64,000 bases of DNA from Zerene cesonia (lineage: Eukaryota; Arthropoda; Insecta; Lepidoptera; Pieridae). Below, in pieces: positions 1-12,417 of this stretch. The stretch is taken from positions 2,170,001 through 2,234,000 of the forward strand of contig NC_052105.1 in the NCBI RefSeq assembly GCF_012273895.1, written 5' to 3'. The position numbers and the translations under genes were made by a program. Each line of letters opens with the position of its first letter. Positions within the stretch are counted from its first letter, which is position 1. The notes beneath the pieces were generated by a model that did not search any database, was not told the origin of the DNA, and saw only the letters and a program-made list of their open reading frames with translations.

Positions 1-249
1 TGTTAATTGAAATTGCCATCGTATAATTTAAACTTGTAATATATATCACTTAAAATTTTCAGGGCTTTGGAATATCACGTAATATTAAATAAGTTAATAT
101 AACCCACCTTATCGTTGTTGCGTCTTACATCAAACTTAATAAATATTTATTTACGTGTCTCAGCTTTAACAAACAGTCATTTACATCAATGATAATCAAG
201 GCACAATTGAAATGAAAATATTTAAGCAATAAACGTTTTTATTTTGACA

Positions 250-505
250 CGAAAGCGGCTAATTGTCCATTTGCGGGCAGTCGCGCGTGTTGCGCGAAAA
301 ACAGAATTTTTCACCGTCGCCATTTTTAATTCAATTCCACCGAACAAAGCCGCCGTTGCATTTTTCCCCACGCTACGTGTTTTGTCGGATAGTGCAAATG
401 TCTAAAATAAAACAGGACAAAGGCATCTTAATTTCTAAGTCTTTAACATCTCTATTTTGTAGTTGTTATTTCTTGTTCCTCGATTCTTTAAAGCGGCTTA
501 GTACG
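250..505 (+). other. Candidate 5' exon with splice donor (uncertain)
   Basis: This stretch has many more CpG dinucleotides than the AT-rich DNA around it, for example the cluster GTCGCGCGTGTTGCGCG near 280. It ends at a good splice donor, ACG|GTGAGTG, with GT at 506-507, followed by a T-rich run. An ATG at 398 in fair context opens a frame of exactly 36 codons up to that donor (MSKIKQDKGILISK...), with a hydrophobic, cysteine-containing patch around residues 16-30. I do not recognise the peptide. It could be a first exon or 5' UTR of a plus-strand gene continuing to the right, or chance. No TATA box or acceptor was identified. Confidence 0.22.
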
Positions 506-559
506 GTGAGTGATTTTTTTTGTTTCGTGCGCTCTAAAACGAATAAACTTTTGTTTTAA

Positions 560-2067
560 AACGCTTTATTCGTATAGTAGTGGTCTGATTCGGCTGCATC
601 CGTGGTACATATATAGCTTATGTTATTCAGTGTCTAATGATGACAGAATTTTGAGATCGGTCCAGTAAATTTGAGTTTGAAGTCAGTTGTGTGAAAACAT
701 TACAAACGTACATACAAAAACACAAATGTTTCCAAAAAAAAAAAACTGTACTAAATAACAATTTAGTACAGGTTTTTTGAGTATTCGCTATAATATTGAA
801 AATATATGTAATAACTATAATATAACAACAATTATAGAATAAAAAGTGACATTGAGCAATTATGCATTACACGAGAAATAAAATGATAACGTAAGATTTA
901 AAGATACGTACAACGTATAATGTACATATAATTCAAATGTTCAGTATAAAGTAATACACAAGTAATTAATGCATTAAAAATATGTTTTTCAATTTAATAC
1001 TCTTCAAATGCGTAAGCATCTCGTTCCACCTCGGAGTAAAAACATAAATATCAAATTCAGGAGAGGCAATTTGGAATATCAGAGGAAACAGGCCAAACGA
1101 AAAATATGCCAGCTTTATTGGCGAGGAATTTTAAGTAATGCTTTTAGTAAAATTAGACTCGCCGTATATCAAGTTTATTAGGCCATAGTTTCAATTTTAT
1201 AATTTATTGGGACACCGATTTTATGGTCCTTCCATTTGGCAAACTTGTTTACTGAACGTAACGGGAATATTTAATGTCTTTGCTTCGCAATTCCGTTAAA
1301 GTTTTTAACTTTCTAATTACTGAAATTTTCGTAACGGAAAATTTATGTTGCGTTCCTTTTAAAAACGTTATTTATAACGAGGTTCCGCGTTTATATTTGC
1401 TTAGGGGGATAAAATTAATCCCGTTTTACGTTCATATTGTTTTCGTTTATTTTTATTTGATTAATATCTTGAGCATTTCCACAAAATGATTAAATACCTA
1501 TCTCAGATTTGTGTTATATTTATTATTAATAGAAAAGGTTAATAAACCCCTTATTTTCTACCATACAGTGCAATAATTTAGTCATTCTTTTAAATTATGT
1601 TTATTTAACTTAGATAACATTAACATTTTTCAAATAGAATTAAACTAAGCACGCTTGCTGAAACCTACGCTTATCTAAACACAACATTAATTATAGCGAT
1701 CCTAGACTAAGATTATTAACAAGCACAGTCTATCTTGATTTCAGTTTATTAATAATATAGTTAGCTAGTGCCCACTAAAATCCTAAATTAGCAGAATTCT
1801 AAGTTGTCCAAGAACAATTCTAATTGCATTCCTGGCGAGCGAGGCGCCCAATTGTGTGAATCCAAACTTTGCTATATCCTTAATTAATACCAAATGTTGC
1901 ATGGGCTAAATAACATCATCTTAAGATTTAGGAAATTTAATGTTTGGTATTTGGTAAACGAATTAGTCCAGATTTGTTCTAATAGATGATAGTGTAGATA
2001 TTATATTGTTCATAATTTTTATGCTATCCAAGACAGAAAAAAAGTAGCTGGCCAGCGTAAGAAAGAT
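560..2067. other. AT-rich unique DNA, no gene seen
   Basis: No recognisable gene or repeat family. The short open frames here are no longer than expected by chance in AT-rich DNA. The only structure noted is an imperfect hairpin at about 734-779, with a perfect 10-bp core CTGTACTAAA/TTTAGTACAG and A-rich/T-rich flanks that extend the stem. Confidence 0.5.
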
Positions 2068-2262
2068 CGTGGCCCGTATACTTTTCCTTACACTTTCTAG
2101 ATCTTTTCCTTATTGCCTCCATGAATTCTTTCTTCATTATTTGTAAAGTGCAATCCAGAGACGTAAGAAATCTGCTTATATTCATGGGCCGATACTGGGC
2201 GGTGGTAGCGCTTACCACCAGCCGACCCACAGCTCTTTTTCCAACGATGACATACATAAAAA
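2068..2262 (+). mobile_element. SINE-like repeat D, old 3' fragment
   Basis: A degenerate copy of the poly(A)-tailed repeat best seen at 54389-54733 and 19735-20078. It keeps the pyrimidine-rich middle (CTTTTCCTTACACTTTC), the segment GGTGGTAGCGCTTACCA and the terminal ATGACATA followed by a short A-rich tail. The head is absent. Its divergence and decayed tail suggest an old insertion. An antisense open frame of about 80 codons spans it, as in other copies of the family. Confidence 0.7.
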
Positions 2263-4826
2263 GCGACGTCATTAATGAATTTTTATCGTAATTTTCTTCT
2301 TTACAAAATGTCTAGTAACAGAAAGTAGAGAAACTGTTACTATAATGGCTTTTGGTGCTTTTAAGTGTTAAGTAGATACAAATGTACTTCCACAGTTTCA
2401 CAAGCTAAGTCTAAGTTTTAAACTAAAATAACATAAATTTATATTTGTATAACATGGCCATAACCTAGTAAATTTTTACTTGTAGTTGACTTGTACCCTG
2501 TAGCACTATAATATTATTGTCTTATTAGCAGTATTATATTATAGTATTGCAATATAAAATTATCTTTTTAAAAAGAAGTTTTCATCGACATACGAGTACG
2601 TGCACGTGAAAATTTCAGAACTAAATTAGGGTTAAAAGATCAAATGCGAATGTAACTCAAACAGAGTTACTTTCACATTTTTGTCTGCCTAGCTTTGATA
2701 ATTAAATTGATGATATTGTTGGAATTTTCTGGAAGTGCACCAGCAATTCATTTAATTTTATTTCTTTATTTCATGAAATAAGTCACAGGTCTCCTGGAAA
2801 TCAGGATATACTATTTTGGGAGCCTAAGTCACATTAAATTAGTCAAATGAATGTTTTAGGATCTAAATTATCGCGATATAACAGCATCGCTATGTTCTGA
2901 AAAGCACGTTCATAACATTCGAAAATAAAATACAAAACAGCTTTATATCGGATATACAGTATACACATTTTAATGATACACATACCGAACGGATGCACAC
3001 GTCACGTAACCTAGTCCATACATTATTGACATAATGAGGGAATCGGTAACTACTAGACTCGCTTGAGTGCATAAATTAATTTGCTTCAGCTCTTGAACCA
3101 TAAATCCTGCCAGAGACATGTTCGCCTTTATTATGTAAGGCGAATAAGGTATTTACTTCATTAGTTACAGTGTGGTTGACTGTAATTAAACGTCATTGTT
3201 GTAAAACTTAATAAAGTCCGCAAGTGGAAAGGTTTTGACTTTATACGGGTTGTAGCGTTGGATATCTAATAATAGCTTATTTAAAAGGGTCTGGGCGTCA
3301 TTTTGTTTGAACGGTGATTTTGTTTATAGTGAAGAATTATACATTTTAGTATCTATTAATTATCTATGTTAGTCTAAATTAAAGGGCATAGTTTATGATT
3401 TGTTCTCTTGCATATGATGGATTGGATGAATGCATTCTAAAGCAATTACTGAAGTGATTAAGATGATAAATGATATTTATTTTTGCTGCACATATATCTA
3501 ATTTAATGTTGAATATAAGTAGGATAAAATATACAATATTCAATTTTCTTATGGGTGACTTCTTTTTGTTTTGTTATAATTAAAATATAATGAAGAGTTA
3601 TATCGAAGATTGCGTTTCTCAGACGATGCAAATAATTAATAGATATTTTTTATCTATAGCCAGGAGAAGCTTTACTTCAAGTTTGTGGGGTTATGAACAT
3701 TATCCCGCGGCTGCCATAATGAAAAAGGGTTTCCCGCTTTAACTAAACTAGCAATCCAATAGAAGATTTGACATAACATTATTCGTAGCTAATTAAATTG
3801 TCTTCAACTTTGTTACTTTTTACTGTAAAATAGAAAATGTTGTAGACGTGCCTGTCTGTATCTTTATTTTTATTAAGACGAAACATTTAAGACAAATTAA
3901 AAAAAAAAAGTATATATCTTTGAAGCCTAACGTTTTTTTAAAACGAAGTTAAACGAAGAATTAACGTTTCGCATGTATTAGCGTTTGCTGTTTTGTATCT
4001 ACAAAACATCACTTATATAATTGGCAGTTAAAATAAAATCAGAAAAAGCTGGTGCAATTTTTTCAGATATAATATAATGTGCCGCATTTTATTGATAAAT
4101 TATTTGGTTGGCGCCGCCACCCTCATTCAATTTGCTGAATAAATAGCCAGAGTCAGATGCAATCGCCGATTATTCATCTCACCTATGTAATCACGGTTTA
4201 TACGCTTTCTGCTTTATTATTTAACGATAACAATTGTGGGCTAATAATATTGATTCTTCGTTTTATTGTTCGTATATGAAAAGTTTGTCGTTTTTTATTG
4301 TTGTTTATAGTAAGCTTCCGCAGTTAAACAATGTATTTAATAACAATTCTTTAGAGGAGGTAATCATTGTAGCAGGAGGGAACTGCTCAAGAAAAACATG
4401 GTTTTTGTGGGTTGCAGAACTTTAATAGATAACCGTGGATGACCGGGAGGCAAAGGGCCCTGGCCCTGGCAAAGGCTTGGCTATCTTCAGCCCATGTGTC
4501 CCTTAAGATAAATTTAACTCCAATCATTAAAGTAGACGTAAGGATCATCCTGCGCTCTCATTCTGCCAAGTCACCTTGGATTCACTTAGACGTAATTTTC
4601 GTCACAACTATTATAACGATTTCTTTAATGGTTTATCAGTTTAGTAATATAGCATGATTCTTCAAAGAGAACTTTATTTACCGACACAGTACAAAGTAGT
4701 AGGAATCATACTACCGTATGATAAAACTACTATATTGAACAGAAGCAATTTGTAATATTATAGTTAACGTTTATAAATCTAATAGGTAAACTGACAAAAA
4801 TGAAAATAACTGTCATATATTTTTGA

Positions 4827-4856
4827 TCACGCGAGTGAAGCTGCAGCCAACAGCTA
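4827..4856 (+). mobile_element. Helitron 3' terminus remnant
   Basis: A short stretch ending GCAGCCAACAGCTAG|T resembles the 3' end of lepidopteran Helitrons that finish in a GC-rich hairpin, a short spacer and CTAG before a host T. The stem is degraded and no matching 5' end was found, so this is a solo terminus at best. Confidence 0.35.
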
Positions 4857-6237
4857 GTATTCTATATTTATAGATGTTATCAAAAATTACCATATGCAAT
4901 ATATTTGCCCTAAAAATTAAAATACCACATATTATCGTAAAACTGTATTTTATTTAATACCATTTTTCACGCTGGGCTGATCACATTAAAATACAAGCAG
5001 AGCGGAAATGGAACTCAATGAATCGAGAATTTACTTCTATCAACTTATCACAATTTCTATAAATAACCTTATTTTCAGTACCTTCTTGTTTGTGTTTGCG
5101 AAAACATTTAGGAATTAAAAAAATCTGTTATTTTAGCATGTAATATTTCTTTCTATGTTGGAAATTTTCATGTATTTAGCGGAATCGTAACTGCCACAGT
5201 AATTTTAAATCACTTTGCCATCGTTTTTAGATTTTTTCTTATTATGAAGGGATGTGCAACAAATGAGTGTCTTTTGAATAAATGGTTTCCCTCAACATCT
5301 ATTTATCGATATATGTAAATGCAAAGCTAAAATATATATAAAAATTGATTTATTTTATATAAATGTTTGTAAATCCTGTGTAGATAATTATTAAATCTAT
5401 TTTCGAAAGTGTAATTAATATAGGGCTAGCTAAAAAATTCTGAGAGTAATGCCTAGGTATTATAAAATAATAAAATAACTATCTGACTGACAACAGGCGC
5501 ATTTTGAATTGTGGAAACGCGAAAAGGCTCTGTTAAAATGTTGAAATGCTGAGCATAAAATAAATAATTAAAAACTTTAGCACAGCGCGACCTATTTTAA
5601 TGAAACATTAGTCTCTTTCGCAACTCAATAAAATGGATGATTTTAAAATTCACAAGGGTTTATAGATATACGTAGATATGTATCGAGAATTCGCTTGAGA
5701 ATTTTTACTGGGGTTTATATTACAATTGTATAGCTAAATTGTTACCATAAATTGTATTATGACCCTTAATATAAACCTCTACAAGGTTTAATTTGCCTCG
5801 ATTTATAGCTCTAATTATACCTTATTATTACATTTCGTTTTTTTATAGTACCTCCATTTGAGTATTACATACTTACCACGTGCGATTTTCTCATAGTCTA
5901 GAATGGGTTCAAAAAACGATCTCAACAGAGGGTATAGGGTTGATTATTTAGTTCTTACGTTATCGTTATGATGAGAATGTCTCATATTAACAGGCTATAT
6001 GCCTATATCTGAATGTATATAATATAATATCGTGATATCAACGATACATACAACTACAATTATTATAATTCCCTCTATTTCGAACATTATCCCTGCTTTC
6101 ACACAATAACATCGAAAAATCAAAACTATTCACAAGCAACATCCCCACAGCATAACATTACACAATAACCTCTATTCCCCTCGGAATATAGTTGAAAATC
6201 CAACAGTGAATGTTAAGTTTTAATTTGTAAGGGTATT

Positions 6238-6350
6238 GCGAGCCTAATACAATTTGCCGCTCCAGCAGTGGCCGCAGTCCCTTAGTCTCGGAACAATTAG
6301 TTGGCGGCATTTATTTTTGTGACACTGACGCGTCTTTCATTTATGTTTGC
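6238..6350. other. GC-richer island, candidate noncoding regulatory DNA
   Basis: A stretch with GCCGCTCCAGCAGTGGCCGC and TTGGCGGCATTTATTTTTGTG stands out from its AT-rich surroundings. It does not match any repeat family seen elsewhere in the window and has no long frame. A conserved noncoding element is one reading. Nothing in one sequence can prove that. Confidence 0.2.
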
Positions 6351-6440
6351 ACATTGATTTTCACTTTCATCTGCTGCTATATTATACGAAGGAAATATTT
6401 GATTTAACTCAATAACAATATATTAAATAGTTCACCATTA

Positions 6441-6647
6441 TCCTACTAATATTTTAAATGCGAAAGTTTGGGAGGATGTGTGTATGTTTGTTACTGTTTC
6501 ACGCAAAAACTACTGAACATATTGCAATGAAATTTGGTACGTAGATAGCTTGACAACTGGAATAACACATAGGCGAACTTTATGCCGATATTCCTACGGG
6601 ATACAGACTAGCTGCGCTACGCGGGTGAATCCGTGGAGCGCAGCTAG
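6441..6647 (+). mobile_element. Lep1-type non-autonomous Helitron
   Basis: This copy shows both diagnostic ends: TCCTACTAAT at the 5' end and CGCAGCTAG at the 3' end, inserted between a host A and T as Helitrons do. Near the 3' end a GCGGGTGAATCCGT segment is the degraded form of the stem CGCGG-GTGAAA-CCGCG seen in better copies. It is 207 bp, with no coding capacity. An extra internal CTAGCTGCGCTACG at about 6608 looks like a short duplicated piece of its own terminus. Movement would need Rep/helicase protein from an autonomous element elsewhere. Confidence 0.85.
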
Positions 6648-6724
6648 TAGTTGTATATATTTACCTACTAAGATAGGGTACTTTTCCTTTATTTACTGGG
6701 ACGTAGACGGTTCAAATAATTAAG

Positions 6725-6874
6725 CGGAAAACATCCTGATGAAACCGGCATGTCCAAGAATCAAAAGTTCGACGACATGTGACATCTGCCAACCCACTCT
6801 TGGCCAGCGTGGTTATGGCCTAAACCCTCATCGGAGGCCTGTGTTCCAGCAGTGAGCTGATGATGAGATGATGA
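6725..6874 (+). mobile_element. tRNA-derived SINE E, 3' fragment
   Basis: This matches the 3' two-thirds of the fuller SINE at 33779-34063: GGAAAACATC, the phrase TGACATCTGCCAACCCACTC, GGCCAGCGTGG, CCTCATCGGAGGCCTG and the GATGATGAGATGATGA tail. The tRNA-like head with A and B boxes is missing, so the copy is 5'-truncated and could not be transcribed by RNA polymerase III from its own promoter. Confidence 0.75.
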
Positions 6875-7519
6875 ATAAAATAAGTTACGCAATTCAAATT
6901 ATACCATAAATATATGAAAAATAAATATAAGTATTTTATAATGAATGAACCTTATAGGTTTTATAAGGACTAATTACGTTTTCAATATGGAGTGATATTT
7001 CATAAACTCGTATGCCGTTGCAAATTAAATCAAAAATGCATTCATTAGATACTTGGATGAAAGATGAAAGTTGGATTTTTGCAATTATCACTTTAATCTT
7101 AGTTAATTTCATATCATTAGTCATATAAAAGCAATTAAATTCTCGAGTTATGATGTAATATACGTTATAATAAGACCTTTTTCGTTCTTATTTCGAAATT
7201 AAGCATTTTAGAACTTTTTAAATATTAATTTGTTCAGTATGTTTTAATCTAGTGTTTTTGTATGTACGTTTGTAATGTTTTAACACAAAACTACTCGACC
7301 GACAAGTGCAATCTGGATATGAGTTCTTCAAATGAATCCATAACCTTATGATTTTATTTAATTATGGTGTTTATTTTTATACATTCAAACTAACTGTTCG
7401 CCACGACTTCAGTAGATCAGTGTGGATGCCGTAGTTTTGGGTGAAAACATTAAATACTTACATATAAATAAAAATTATTTCACCATCAGAGGTCAACATA
7501 ATACTAAATTAATGATATC

Positions 7520-7640
7520 TCCACTAATATTATTTGCGTCTGTCTAACGCTTAATTTACTGAACTGATTAAGATGAATTTTATGACAGGGATGATTTGAA
7601 ACCCCAGACAGGTAGAAAGGTATCTACCTGAGTAGTTTTA
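7520..7640 (+). mobile_element. Decayed Helitron 5' portion
   Basis: It begins TCCACTAATATTATTTGCGTCTGTCT, a degraded start typical of another lepidopteran Helitron group, and continues with ACTGAACTGATTAAGATGAATTTTATG, the decayed form of the 'actgaaccgattttgatgaaatttgg' core shared by these elements. The 3' end was not found. Confidence 0.45.
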
Positions 7641-8782
7641 TTGGTTAGTTTTCTATATTTTATTTTGTTTTCAGTTATTTCAGTTTCAACAGGTCTAGCC
7701 AGGCGGTATCAGGACCAATGATATCTAATTATATTTAATAGATTAATATCGTTTATTTACCACCATAGAGTACTTCCAAAGAAATTCACTTTTCAATCAC
7801 CATAACAGATAGTTATTAGAAGAAACCAGTTCTATAAATACACTTAGATCCAAAACATATCAGTTAAGAGAAAATGCGAATTATTTTCTTATTATTCTTA
7901 GTACATAGTCGATAATCGTACATCATACAATATAAGACCCTAGCGATCCAAACGAATTCACAAACTTCCCCTTATTTTCTCAAAGGCTTTAGTTTTATTG
8001 TTTTTACTTGGACATGGGCCAAATGGCTTTACTATTTCTTTGAAGATTGATGTCTTAATATAGTAAAAAACTGCGACGAGAAAATGTTAATGTATCTGTA
8101 ATTGGTGAAAAAGTGCGAACCAAAAGTAGAGCAAACGTGTTTTTAAGATGTCTCCGCCCCAATTACTGAAACGAAACTTCCTACAGTGGAGAATTATTGG
8201 CCTCGACTCCTCCGTACTTTGACACTTGGTCCTTTTCTTTCTCACTATTTATCGGGTTAAATGGAGTTTAATAATAATAATCATTTATTTGGTAGTAAAC
8301 AGCCTTTTAAGAGACTTTATTCTAACAGAATTGAATAAACAATGTTACCTATGCTAACTTAATACTAATTTTTGATTGAACGTCATATCATCATCATCAG
8401 AAAGAATATTTTTCTTCAAATACTTTCAATTTAATCATGAAAGCGACATAACAAATATATTTAATATCATCATTTTCAATAAAACTACTCTACAATGAAA
8501 ATAACGAACACTCAACAAACATATTACTTTATACCATATATTTAAACGAACTTATTTTACTTGCAATCAAGTAAACTGCGCCAAGCTAAACTAAGCTGTA
8601 ATGAATCACAAAACTTAAGTCCTTAAACGACATCTGTGACTTCGTGAGAGCAATACGTGAATGCACTGACTTCGTGTTTAGGGACTTGCTCCAACTTTAG
8701 ATACATGTAAACTTTGTTATTGAGTAAGTGAATTGCATCAAAAAGGCACTTCAGTTAATCCAATATCTTATGTTTTAGTATA
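7641..8782. other. Unique AT-rich DNA with a possible LINE tail
   Basis: No gene seen. At about 8262-8310 a run of TAATAATAATAATCATTTATTTG reads, on the minus strand, as a CAAATAAATGATT(ATT)n tail like those at the 3' ends of some insect LINEs, but no LINE coding sequence adjoins it. A less AT-rich patch at 8145-8240 has no recognised identity. Confidence 0.35.
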
Positions 8783-8979
8783 CTAGCTCTTGCTCTCGGC
8801 TTTATACGCATTAAACTCGCAGTAGTTTAGATGTTATTATACATATAAACCTTCCTCTTGAATCATTATATCTTTAAAATAATCCCATCAATATCAGTTG
8901 TGTAGTTTTAAAAGATGTAAGCATACATACATATATAGGGTCAGACGCGGGCATCGATTTTGCTTTATACTATGTGGTG
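8783..8979 (-). mobile_element. Helitron, type F
   Basis: Read on the minus strand, it starts near CATAGTATAAAGCAAAATCG and ends in a CTAG flanked by a host T. The body contains the recurring phrases seen in other type F copies (41394, 47408, 59997): ACATACATATATAGGGTCAGACGCGGG and TTATTATACATATAAACCTTCCTCTTGAATCA on the plus strand. The GC-rich 3' hairpin is largely decayed. There is no coding capacity. Confidence 0.65.
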
Positions 8980-10114
8980 TAGTCTACTAGGTTCTAGTTA
9001 CAAATTATATCGTATAATGCCGTAAAAAAGTCTTAATTTATTTTTATGGCACCACAAGAATATATATTGAATAAATATGTTATAATGATAGTTTATAAAT
9101 AAATTAACAATACAATTTCTATTCGGAACTAATTAAAACACTTTTTGTGTAATTTTACACAAATCACAACCATTTAACATAATGAAAGAAATTGTTTCAA
9201 TAAACTTTTTCAATAATAAACTTAACCTAACTGCGTTACCTGTTATCTTATAGGGATTGTTTAAATGTACCCACGAAGCAATGGCTTCTATGTATGTATG
9301 TATTATTATGTATAATTATAATATATTACCTTATAATGTATTATGACAGATATTGTTGAATGTTGGAACCGAATCGAATTCACATATTTCATTTGGTACT
9401 TCCTATATAAACTGTTCTAACTTTATTCTTCTTATATATATTTTACCGTTATAATGCGTTTTTCTAGTTAGAACTAATTGCGACTAATAGCCTTTGTTAC
9501 TAGTAATTCTAATATCTAGCTATATTCTATATACAATCTCTTAAAATCAACACTTTACTCTCAATACAATAATTTTGCATACATTTTATAAAACAGTATA
9601 ATTTAACTTACATAAAATTAATACGAGTACATATAAAATGTATTATATCTAACAAAGGCAAAAGCATCGTCCATAACTTTGTCAAAACTTCCGCTCCACC
9701 TATCTCAAGACGGTCAAAGCCGTATTAACCCTACAGTTGATTCGTAAAGCCTATCGATTACACATCAATAAGGGTCTATCTAATCGTAGGGACAGAGATT
9801 CAAGTCTATTAGTCAAGGTTATGAAACTTAATTTCTACGTCGTTGAACAGGAGAATCATTACTCTTGTTAGTTTGGAATTCAATGGAAGGTTGAGATGAT
9901 TTATATTCTGTTTTGTTTATGAAATATTTTACGTGACAAGTCAAGTCTACAAATAAGACAGTATCTAGTAATCGTGTTGAAGTAAAACTGACTTTAAACT
10001 CCGAAATATACGCTGTAGTAATCTTGGACTGTATATGACTGGATAATTAGTAACATTGTAAATTTTTACATTCTGCGCTCACGAATTACGATACCACTTA
10101 ACAATTAAAATTAA
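8980..10114. other. AT-rich DNA, nothing recognised
   Basis: No gene, repeat family or notable structure identified. The sequence is low in GC, with many short A/T runs. Confidence 0.5.
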
Positions 10115-10314
10115 CTAGCTGCGCCCCGCGGTTTCACCCGCGTAAGTCCGTATCCCGTAGGAATATCGGGATAAAAAGTTGCCTATATGTTATTCTAGTT
10201 GTCCAGCTGTCTACGTAACAAATTTCATTGTAATCGGTTAATTAGTTTTTGCGTGAAAGAGCAACAAACACACACACGTCCTTACAAACTTTCTCATTTA
10301 TAATATTAGTAGGA
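10115..10314 (-). mobile_element. Lep1-type Helitron, well preserved
   Basis: One of the best copies. On the plus strand it opens with CTAGCTGCGCCCCGCGGTTT (complement of the 3' end) and closes with TAATATTAGTAGGA (complement of the TC start). The 3' stem CGCGG/CCGCG with a 6-nt loop is intact, 12 nt from the terminus. Insertion is between A and T with no target duplication, as expected for Helitrons. Confidence 0.9.
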
Positions 10315-10779
10315 TATCAGATTTCGGCTGACTCAAAATACAGAACTGAATATAGTGTCATATCTAAAATTTTCAGTTGAGAGGTATCAAAGAGTAAAGG
10401 GTTTATTAAATAATGTACTTATAGCTAACACAATATAAAAATTTCACATCAAAAATTATTTAGTGCATTTCAGTTCAAGAGTAAATTCTGAGACACAGCT
10501 GTCGTCAGCAATTAGTGTAAACACCGACCTACTACCTGAGAGCTTGCACTCCACTTCGTAGTGGAAATACTAGGTTTTACAAACTACTATCCACTGCCCG
10601 TAACCTCGTCTATATCTAATTTACTCTACACTGTGAACAAGACTTTCTAGAACATTCTATTTGCTATCATAAGACGGGAACGAGACGGTTCTTTGAACTG
10701 TATGATACTGATCTCGATTGGAAATCAACCATCTCACAATTTACTCTTTCGGGGAGAATAAGATATTGTGTTCTTAATA

Positions 10780-10972
10780 CAAAAACATACAAACAAACAT
10801 ACAAATAATTTTATCAAATTAGTGTATTGTCATCGGTCCTCAATAAATCTACAAAGTTTGAACGAAATCTGGCCATTTAAAGTGGGTCAAAATCGCGCCC
10901 AAAGAAGTCGGTTACAAACATACAAACATACAAACATACAGGTGAAGCTAATAAAAAGCGTGTAAAAAAATA
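10780..10972 (+). mobile_element. Interspersed repeat J with (ACAA/ACAT)n tracts
   Basis: The segment has two ACAAACATACAAACATAC-type tracts flanking a core with CGGTCCTCAATAAATCTACAA and GGGTCAAAATCGCGCCCAAAG, then AAGCTAATAAAAAGCGTGTAAAAA. From memory this core is common in lepidopteran genomes and behaves like the 3' tail of a non-LTR element. Only one copy is in this window, so the repeat call rests on recall. A 65-codon open frame across it has no independent support. Confidence 0.5.
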
Positions 10973-11312
10973 TCTAACTACAAAATTAAAAGTTCACAAA
11001 AAATTACTAAATAAATATGAACCATTATGGTACATTCTTGATTTATAAAAAAGTAAAGAATACCTATTATTAAAAAGACATTATATTAAATCATAATTTA
11101 TCATACGCGGATTCTATTCTCAACTGGGACACGAAAAAATATATGTTACATGGAATATAAGAAACTGCGTCTACGTACTATTAGATGTAAAACATTATCA
11201 TTTGAATAAAGAATTATTATCATGGTATTGCCAGCTTTTCAATAAGCTTTAAATCCGTTTAATCAAGATCAATTTGAGGCCGTGCAGATGTGACTTATTA
11301 TTCGATTAAAGT

Positions 11313-11630
11313 ACCTGGATGACCGAGCTTTGCTCGGTATTTTTTTTTTTTATAAATTGTGTTTTTTGGAAATTATATTTAAGTATTATTATTCGCCAAT
11401 AGATGTCAGGAAGAGTCATAATAAATTGGGAGTACTCGAACGCCTCCTAATTGTTAAAAAAGTAAGTTTAAGTCGATAAAACACCAATAAAATACGAATA
11501 TGATATTTTCTAAAAAAGATTCCTAGCTAGATCGATTTATCGCCCCCGAAATCCCCTATATACTAAATTTCATGAAAATCGTTCGAGCCGATTCCGATAA
11601 ATGTATATATATATATATATATATATATAA
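11313..11630 (-). mobile_element. Helitron-like repeat B with TA tract
   Basis: This shares a long stretch, in reverse complement, with 38152-38448: GAAATCCCCTATATACTAAATTTCATG, the GATCGATTTATCGCC block, TTCGCCAATAGATGTCAGG and a TA microsatellite. One end carries a perfect 7-bp hairpin ACCGAGC-TTT-GCTCGGT about 10 nt from the boundary, and the other copy starts with TC, which suggests a Helitron-like element. The terminus reads CAGG rather than CTAG, so the class is not settled. The TA tract (11604-11630) marks its truncated other end. Confidence 0.6.
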
Positions 11631-11828
11631 GTGGTAACATACGTTTCGGCATTTAAAAGAAACATGTCACTATCTATACTAATATTATGAAAATTAAATT
11701 AAAACGGGTATGTTTTTTTGTTTATAAATACAAAATATTATAAATGCGAAATGCAGATTAAGTAGTGGTGTCCACTTGAATCCAGAGGAAATGGGAAATA
11801 CATGAGGAAAGCAGTATATAACAGTTAA

Positions 11829-11865
11829 CTTTTAATATGTTGTCTTACAGGCAACATATTAAAAG
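11829..11865. repeat. 14-bp inverted repeat
   Basis: CTTTTAATATGTTG at 11829-11842 is perfectly complementary to CAACATATTAAAAG at 11852-11865 with a 9-nt loop. It sits at the broken 5' edge of a SINE-like fragment, so it may have arisen by a local inverted duplication when that edge formed. Confidence 0.7.
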
Positions 11866-11958
11866 ACCTGCCCGCTAATGTTTATGACTGATGATCGGTT
11901 AACATCAGGCAATGCACCATCTCTGTTGTCCGTTCGAACATGCGCTATAAAAAAAAAA
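11863..11958 (+). mobile_element. SINE-like repeat D, tail fragment
   Basis: Only the last ~95 bp of the family is present: GACCTGCCCGCTAATGTTTATG, a diverged GTTAACATCAGGCAATGCACCA segment and TGTCCGTTCGAACATGCGCTATAAAA with a 12-A tail. It belongs to the subfamily with GCCCGC in the middle, like 54912-55237. The tail is still a clean A run, while the body is strongly diverged. Confidence 0.6.
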
Positions 11959-12417
11959 TCAATGCGAATAGAAAAAACCAATGGATAAAAACCACTTCAA
12001 TAAAGCAATTTCATTGCACCAGGCGCGATATTACCATAGCAAATGGGTAATGCTACTGAAAATTAATGGAATGTTTCCGATACTATTATTAAAGAGATTA
12101 ACCATTACACTCTCCACCCAGGGTTATAATGAGCATCCAGTAAACAAACAAAATGAACTCACGGCTCAATAATCATAATGAATTGTTTCTACAATTGACC
12201 GGCAACTTATAATCGAGGCGTATTACCGCATTCGTATAATATTGTATATTGAAATAATTAATTAGCTCTTTGTGCGGCGCGCATGACATTTCGTGTGATG
12301 TAAACATAATATTTTGATTGAATTACAACGATAGGACCTTATTGGACTATTGGTTTACCTATCAGTGTGATATTTGTTTTATTACGGGCTCGCTCATTAG
12401 CGGATATTTTTATAAAC

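Larger units (their letters stand above)
2263..6440. other. AT-rich intergenic or intronic DNA with two GC-richer patches
   Basis: No coding gene or intact repeat recognised. Patches at about 4108-4200 (beginning TTGGCGCCGCCACCC) and 4436-4590 (GGGAGGCAAAGGGCCCTGGC) are less AT-rich than the rest and could be conserved noncoding DNA or unrecognised old repeats. A third, at 6238-6350, is listed separately. Confidence 0.4.

Noticed and set aside
1274..1489. Short Phe/Leu/Ile/Tyr-rich frames such as 1274-1489, 45435-45635, 45844-46038 and 47887-48102 as membrane proteins
   Set aside because: Hydrophobic composition is the expected result of translating AT-rich DNA. No start context, splice sites or homology support them.
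10780..10972. CRISPR-like array from repeated ACAAACATAC units
   Set aside because: The units are adjacent short tandem repeats within a eukaryotic interspersed element, with no unique spacers.
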